Below are positions 7,039 through 11,425 of a stretch of 11,425 bases of DNA, in pieces. The translations under genes and the position numbers were made by a program. Numbering within the stretch: the first letter of the stretch is position 1; every line of letters begins with the position of its first letter. The stretch is taken from positions 1 through 11,425 of the forward strand of contig JANMJO010000142.1 in assembly GCA_031371425.1 (NCBI GenBank). Direction: 5' to 3'. This DNA comes from JAFMIX01 sp031371425. GTDB taxonomy: Bacteria; Verrucomicrobiota; Verrucomicrobiia; Limisphaerales; JAFMIX01. Under the pieces are notes generated by a model that saw only the letters and a program-made list of their open reading frames with translations, was not told the DNA's origin and made no database searches.

Positions 7039-7160
7039 CTAGAGCAGTCTCAAAAACTGTAGCCGGTGAGTTGGCAGAGGGCTGCCGCAGTCCAAGACCT
7101 CGCGGAATTTTTAAAGCCGCCTTACAAACCGTGGCCACAGTTTTAATTAAATCGCTCTAG
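7039..7160. repeat. Imperfect inverted-repeat element between convergent genes
   Basis: Left arm 7039-7064 and right arm 7133-7160 are inverted copies with a few mismatches and small gaps: CTAGAGC pairs with GCTCTAG at the ends, and AAAACTGTAGCC with GGCCACAGTTTT (one mismatch). It starts 2 nt after the U32 stop codon and occupies most of the 205-nt gap between the convergent U32 and exoprotein genes. No other gene is seen in this gap. It may serve as a transcript 3' end for either side, but neither strand shows a clear T-tract terminator. Confidence 0.6.
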
Positions 7161-7183
7161 CGCGGAGCGATGCGCCGCGCTCC
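7159..7183 (-). repeat. Single REP-like hairpin
   Basis: A 7-bp stem AGCGCGG/CCGCGCT (7159-7165 with 7175-7181). Read on the minus strand it is GGAG-CG-hairpin, the same plan as the paired elements elsewhere, but without an inverted partner of its own. It overlaps the end of the preceding repeat by two bases. Confidence 0.5.
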
Positions 7184-7241
7184 ATTTCTTGGCCGCAGAA
7201 AGCGTCACAGTTTTTTGAACCTGATCGGGCTGCCGGCGACC

Positions 7242-9290
7242 TCAATGCAGGCGGTAGAACACGGCGGGGACGTTGTTGGTGAAAAACAAGGCCATGACGG
7301 GCACCCCGTTGCTGGCCGGCACCCAGATTCCTGTAGCGAGATTCGTGGTTGTCTCCAAGATGTAATTCGTGCCGGAGAATGGATAAAAGACCGCCACCTG
7401 ATTGCCCACCCCGCTGATATAAACCTGCGGCGGCGGGGTGGCATTGGTGGTGATGACTAGTGTCAACGCCTTCGTAGCCAAGTTGCTGTTCCCATCTTGG
7501 ACTTGAACGGTGAAGTTGTTGGTGCCGGAACTGTTCGGGGTGCCGGAGAGAACCCCGCTGCCATCTAGCGTCAAGCCCGAGGGTAGCACGCCCGCATTGA
7601 GCGACCAAGTGAAGGAAGGATAGCAACTCGCCGCACCCAGAAGTGTTTCGTAATAAGACCCCGCCTGGCCATTTGTCAGACTCGTGGTGGTAATTTGCAC
7701 TCCGTTGCAGGGTTGGATGGTGAAATTCGCCACTCCATTGTTGTTAGCGATGCTGACGTTTTGATTGTTCGGACAGAGATAAGTGCCCGCGCCCAGAATG
7801 CCATCCAAGGTGTTGTCGCCGCCGTTGCAACTGACGCCCACGCTCCAGTTACCGCTTGCCACGTTCAACCAGAAGTTTCCGCTCGTGTCGGTGTTCACCC
7901 CCAAGGCCTGATAGTTGGTGCCGTTGATGGTCGCGTAGGCATACACGCTGACGTTTGTGATTGGGCTGTTGTTGATGGCACGAACATAACCGGTGATGTG
8001 GTTGGTGGCAGACTTGGCGATGAAGTTTTTTAGCACGACCGTTCCTGCGTTGAGATTTGTCTGGCTGATGCCTTCAGTAAAAACATAATTGGTGACGTTC
8101 GGGTTTTGGTTATCAATTTGCAGTTGCCAGCTTCCTGCCAACGCACCGCCAACGTAATTTCCATTTGCATCAGTCAACTCATCGTCCTCGTAAAGATAGT
8201 TACTCTGGTCGCTGGTATAAAGATGCACGGCGGCGAGCGGACTGCCCGCATCGGTCTTCACACTGCCATAGAACAGCGCCGTTGCCTTGGGCAACAGCAC
8301 CGTGATGCCGGCCACGCTGCCGGCGAAAGTGTTGGTCTTGGTGGAGTCCTGTGTCCGAAGGTAACCATGCAGGCTGACCGCTCCACTGTCCCCACCCAAC
8401 TTCCACGAGTTCGTGGTAACGCGGGCGGTAAAATTGCCATTCGTGTCCGTTGAACCGATGCCCACCAAACCATTCGTGGACTGCACGCTGATGAACAGCC
8501 CCGGCAAGCCGACGCTGGCGTTGGCCGCATCCGCAACTTTCCCAGAGAGGCTTTGATTGGCGGCGATGAGTGCCAGATTCGTGGTGATACTCGCGCCGTT
8601 GGTCAGTGTGATGGTCGGCGCAATGGAAGAATTCGCGAGATAATTGCTTCGGAACGCCAGCAGGAAATATGCGCCCGGCGGGGCTTTGATGGAATACGCG
8701 CCGGAGTTGTTCGCCACGCAACCGAACGCGGGATTTAATCCATCGCCCCCCGGTTGGAACAAGATGACGCTCGCGTTCGGCACGTTCGTGCCGCTGTTGG
8801 TCACGCTGCCGGAAAGCGTGCCAGACAAGGCAAACGTCGCATTGGTGACGGTGAACAAGTTCGTAATCGGCGTGAATCGCGCCGTGGGACTGGAAAGTTT
8901 ATACAGATATTTCCCCACGAAGTTCTGCACGAAATCGCCGTTCTGAAAATTCAATTTCGCTGTGATGTTCGTGGCTGTTGTGTCCGTGTCGCCCGGCACG
9001 TTAATGTTTGTCACACCGCCGATCACCGTCGCCACGCCTTCCGTAAGCCCAAATTGTTGGATCAAAAAATCCGAGCTATCCACCACGCCATTCGTGTTCA
9101 AGTCGAAAAATTTCTGGATGACCACCGGCTCGCCGTTGGTCAAGCCCGTGACCGCGAGCGTGATGAAACCGCTGTAGGTATTGCTGACTGCGGTCGGCGT
9201 GATAGTCAACGCCGGCACCGCCCACGCGCGACTGCCGATGAAAGCGCCTGTGAGCGCAATGAGCACGAGATGTTTGAAGAAAAGTTTCAT
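7242..9290 (-). CDS. Secreted multidomain exoprotein with carboxypeptidase-regulatory-like repeats and an Ig-like domain
   Basis: 682 residues from ATG 9290 (MKLFFKHLVLIALTGAFIGS). This start is preferred over an in-frame ATG 24 nt upstream because it gives a textbook signal peptide (cleavage likely after AWA, residue 24) and follows an AAGG Shine-Dalgarno-like sequence. A single EF-hand/dockerin-like loop lies at residues 63-74 (DLNTNGVVDSSD). Then come about four carboxypeptidase-regulatory-like beta modules (about 155-240, 255-330, 345-400, 430-500, e.g. GSVTNSGTNVPNASVILFQP and SGNFWLNVASGNWSVGV), a putative Ig domain (about 529-622, WSLNAGVLPSGLTLDGSGVLSGTP), and a final 60-residue module (NYILETTTNLATGIWVPAS ... 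FYRLH) of a kind I recall from many verrucomicrobial exoproteins. Asn, Thr and Ser are abundant and GC is visibly lower than in neighbouring genes. No catalytic motif is seen; an adhesive, scaffold or surface role is a guess. Confidence 0.85.
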   Translation of the reverse strand: MKLFFKHLVLIALTGAFIGSRAWAVPALTITPTAVSNTYSGFITLAVTGLTNGEPVVIQKFFDLNTNGVVDSSDFLIQQFGLTEGVATVIGGVTNINVPGDTDTTATNITAKLNFQNGDFVQNFVGKYLYKLSSPTARFTPITNLFTVTNATFALSGTLSGSVTNSGTNVPNASVILFQPGGDGLNPAFGCVANNSGAYSIKAPPGAYFLLAFRSNYLANSSIAPTITLTNGASITTNLALIAANQSLSGKVADAANASVGLPGLFISVQSTNGLVGIGSTDTNGNFTARVTTNSWKLGGDSGAVSLHGYLRTQDSTKTNTFAGSVAGITVLLPKATALFYGSVKTDAGSPLAAVHLYTSDQSNYLYEDDELTDANGNYVGGALAGSWQLQIDNQNPNVTNYVFTEGISQTNLNAGTVVLKNFIAKSATNHITGYVRAINNSPITNVSVYAYATINGTNYQALGVNTDTSGNFWLNVASGNWSVGVSCNGGDNTLDGILGAGTYLCPNNQNVSIANNNGVANFTIQPCNGVQITTTSLTNGQAGSYYETLLGAASCYPSFTWSLNAGVLPSGLTLDGSGVLSGTPNSSGTNNFTVQVQDGNSNLATKALTLVITTNATPPPQVYISGVGNQVAVFYPFSGTNYILETTTNLATGIWVPASNGVPVMALFFTNNVPAVFYRLH

Positions 9291-9342
9291 AATAGTGCCT
9301 TTCAGATGAAACACTGGACGTAGCTTGTTTCACCGAGATTGT

Positions 9343-9369
9343 TCTATACCCCTTGCCCATCCAAAGCAA
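9343..9369 (-). promoter_or_regulatory. Possible sigma70-type promoter of the exoprotein gene
   Basis: On the minus strand TTGCTT (9364-9369) and TATAGA (9343-9348) are separated by 15 nt, about 53 nt upstream of the start codon. The spacing is shorter than the ideal 17 nt. The region lies in the only non-coding gap between radC and this gene, so a promoter here is reasonable, but the match is weak. Confidence 0.3.
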
Positions 9370-9384
9370 CGCGCATGTATCCGG

Positions 9385-10095
9385 TCACGAGTAGAAATAT
9401 CCCAGCTCCCGCAGCGACGCGTAATCCTTCGCCCGTTCCGCTGTCGCGCGGCCGAGGATGATGTGGTCTAGCACCTCGATCTTCAGCAACTGGCCGGCGC
9501 GGATGAGGTCGCGCGTCACCTTGATGTCCGCCTCGCTCGGCGTCGGGTCGCCGCTCGGATGATTGTGCGCCAGCACGATCGCCGACGCATTCGCGGCGAT
9601 GGCGGCTTTGAAAACTTCGCGCGGATGCACGAGCAACTGGTCAATCGTCCCGTCAATCACTTCCTCCACGCGGATGAGCCGCTTGCGCGTGTTAAGCAGC
9701 AGCACTTGGAGCGTCTCCACATTCTTCACGAGATTTTTTCCGCGCAGCAGACGCACGACATTTTCCGGGTTGTCGAGCAGCGGCGATTCGTCCTGAAGTT
9801 CATGCGCCATCTTGTGCGCGAGCGCGAACGCGGCCACGAGCGTCACCGCCTTGTCGCGCCCGATGCCTTTGACTTTTTTCAAATCATCCACGGAGGCGAG
9901 CGCGAGTTGCTGCAACGAGCCGAACCGCGCGAGTAATTGTTTGCCGACCTCGACGGCGTTCGTGCCTTTGAGACCGGTGCGAAGAAGAATCGCGATCAAT
10001 TCCGCGTTGCTCAATGCCGCCGCGCCGTGGGCGATGAGCCGTTCGCGCGGGCGTTCGCTGGCGGGCTGGTCTTTGATCCGTAAGGCTTCAGACAT
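9385..10095 (-). CDS. radC: RadC family JAB/MPN-domain protein
   Basis: 236 residues, close to the usual length of about 225. The N-terminal part has a helix-hairpin-helix type segment (DDLKKVKGIGRDKAVTLVAA, about 70-89). The C-terminal JAB/MPN domain has the family hallmark HNHPSGDPTPSEADIKVT: H177, H179 and D190 form the JAMM-type metal site. The name comes from a supposed radiation-repair role in E. coli that was later attributed to another gene, so its true function is unsettled; a DNA-associated metalloprotein is the safe description. It lies 178 nt downstream of hflX on the same strand. The start MSEALRIKDQPASERPRERL is typical of the family. Confidence 0.95.
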   Translation of the reverse strand: MSEALRIKDQPASERPRERLIAHGAAALSNAELIAILLRTGLKGTNAVEVGKQLLARFGSLQQLALASVDDLKKVKGIGRDKAVTLVAAFALAHKMAHELQDESPLLDNPENVVRLLRGKNLVKNVETLQVLLLNTRKRLIRVEEVIDGTIDQLLVHPREVFKAAIAANASAIVLAHNHPSGDPTPSEADIKVTRDLIRAGQLLKIEVLDHIILGRATAERAKDYASLRELGYFYS

Positions 10096-10107
10096 GACGG
10101 TGGTTTA

Positions 10108-10140
10108 GCCGCGAACCACGCGAAACACACGAACAATTTC
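10108..10140 (-). repeat. TTCGTGTG/TTTCGCGTGG degenerate short repeat in the radC leader
   Basis: Read on the minus strand, this stretch is a degenerate tandem of TTCGTGTG, TTTCGCGTGG and TTCGCGGCTAAA ending about 12 nt before the radC start codon. I recall similar strings as dispersed repeats in several bacterial phyla, but this is memory only. Confidence 0.4.
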
Positions 10141-10157
10141 AGCATCTGACTTCCATA

Positions 10158-10267
10158 GGAGCGCGAACCGTCCCGGTTCGCAGCACGTTGTTTGCAAAGA
10201 AGGCTTCGGAAATTTTAAACGCCTCACCGCTGTCGGGCGCGCTGCGGGCGGAGACCTCCCGCGCTCC
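10158..10267. repeat. GGAG-type BIME-like element between hflX and radC
   Basis: The ends GGAGCGCG (10158-10165) and CGCGCTCC (10260-10267) are inverted copies. The left end continues into a hairpin GCGAACCG-TCC-CGGTTCGC (10163-10181). The right end is preceded by a GCGGG/CCCGC hairpin. This is the same tetranucleotide-plus-hairpin design, in inverted pairs, seen elsewhere in the window. It occupies most of the 178-nt gap between the hflX stop and the radC start and could affect read-through between them. Confidence 0.7.
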
Positions 10268-10273
10268 ACGCAA

Positions 10274-11425
<1,152 letters not shown>

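Noticed and set aside
6338..7138. 266-codon open frame on the minus strand opposite the U32 gene
   Set aside because: It is antisense to strongly recognisable U32 domain sequence, has no recognisable domain, and long antisense frames are common in GC-rich genes.
7147..7626. 159-codon minus-strand frame overlapping the exoprotein 3' end in another frame
   Set aside because: It lies in a shifted frame of the real gene and extends through repeat sequence; the translation has no family features.
8754..9323. 189-codon plus-strand frame opposite the exoprotein
   Set aside because: Rich in Arg and His without a domain, and antisense to a gene with a clear signal peptide and ribosome binding site.
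658..10267. Possible CRISPR array formed by the repeated palindromes
   Set aside because: The repeats are inverted pairs of different families at irregular spacing, not direct repeats with uniform spacers, and no cas gene is present.

Overview
The window is GC-rich, protein-coding bacterial chromosome. It carries one secreted-protein gene that is visibly less GC-rich than the rest. I infer a member of the Verrucomicrobiota, probably a Pedosphaera/Limisphaerales-like soil or freshwater lineage. The reasons are the style of the Asn/Thr-rich exoprotein with its recurrent C-terminal module, the weak or absent Shine-Dalgarno sequences, and above all the many short palindromic elements, which I recall from such genomes. 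The taxonomy rests on memory and was not tested by a search.

Layout on the + strand: the 3' part of an RND efflux periplasmic adaptor gene (1-624); a 204-nt gap almost filled by a nested palindromic element (658-817); a complete HAE-1-type RND permease (829-4005); a 271-nt gap holding three stacked or nested palindromic elements (4013-4214); and a large U32 family protein of the RlhA/TrhP/UbiU kind (4277-7036). Layout on the - strand, converging on these: a secreted multidomain exoprotein (7242-9290), radC (9385-10095), and the ribosome-splitting GTPase gene hflX (10274 to beyond the window end). hflX and radC are co-directional and separated by another palindromic element.

The adaptor and permease belong to one drug or small-molecule efflux pump, and no outer-membrane channel gene is visible. 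The U32 protein is probably an Fe-S RNA-modification type enzyme. hflX and radC are housekeeping genes. The exoprotein is exported and has no obvious link to its neighbours.

The most interesting feature is the palindromic elements. At least ten inverted-repeat elements of several unrelated sequence families lie in 11.4 kb. Four of them, plus a fifth AT-rich simple repeat, sit in frame inside the single U32 gene, adding roughly 145 residues near domain boundaries and loops without breaking the frame. Several families share one design: a GTAG or GGAG tetranucleotide, then a small hairpin, then the same unit inverted. That is the hallmark of REP/BIME elements mobilised by RAYT transposases, and the in-frame use recalls the Rickettsia palindromic elements. 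No transposase, CRISPR array, tRNA or rRNA gene was seen.
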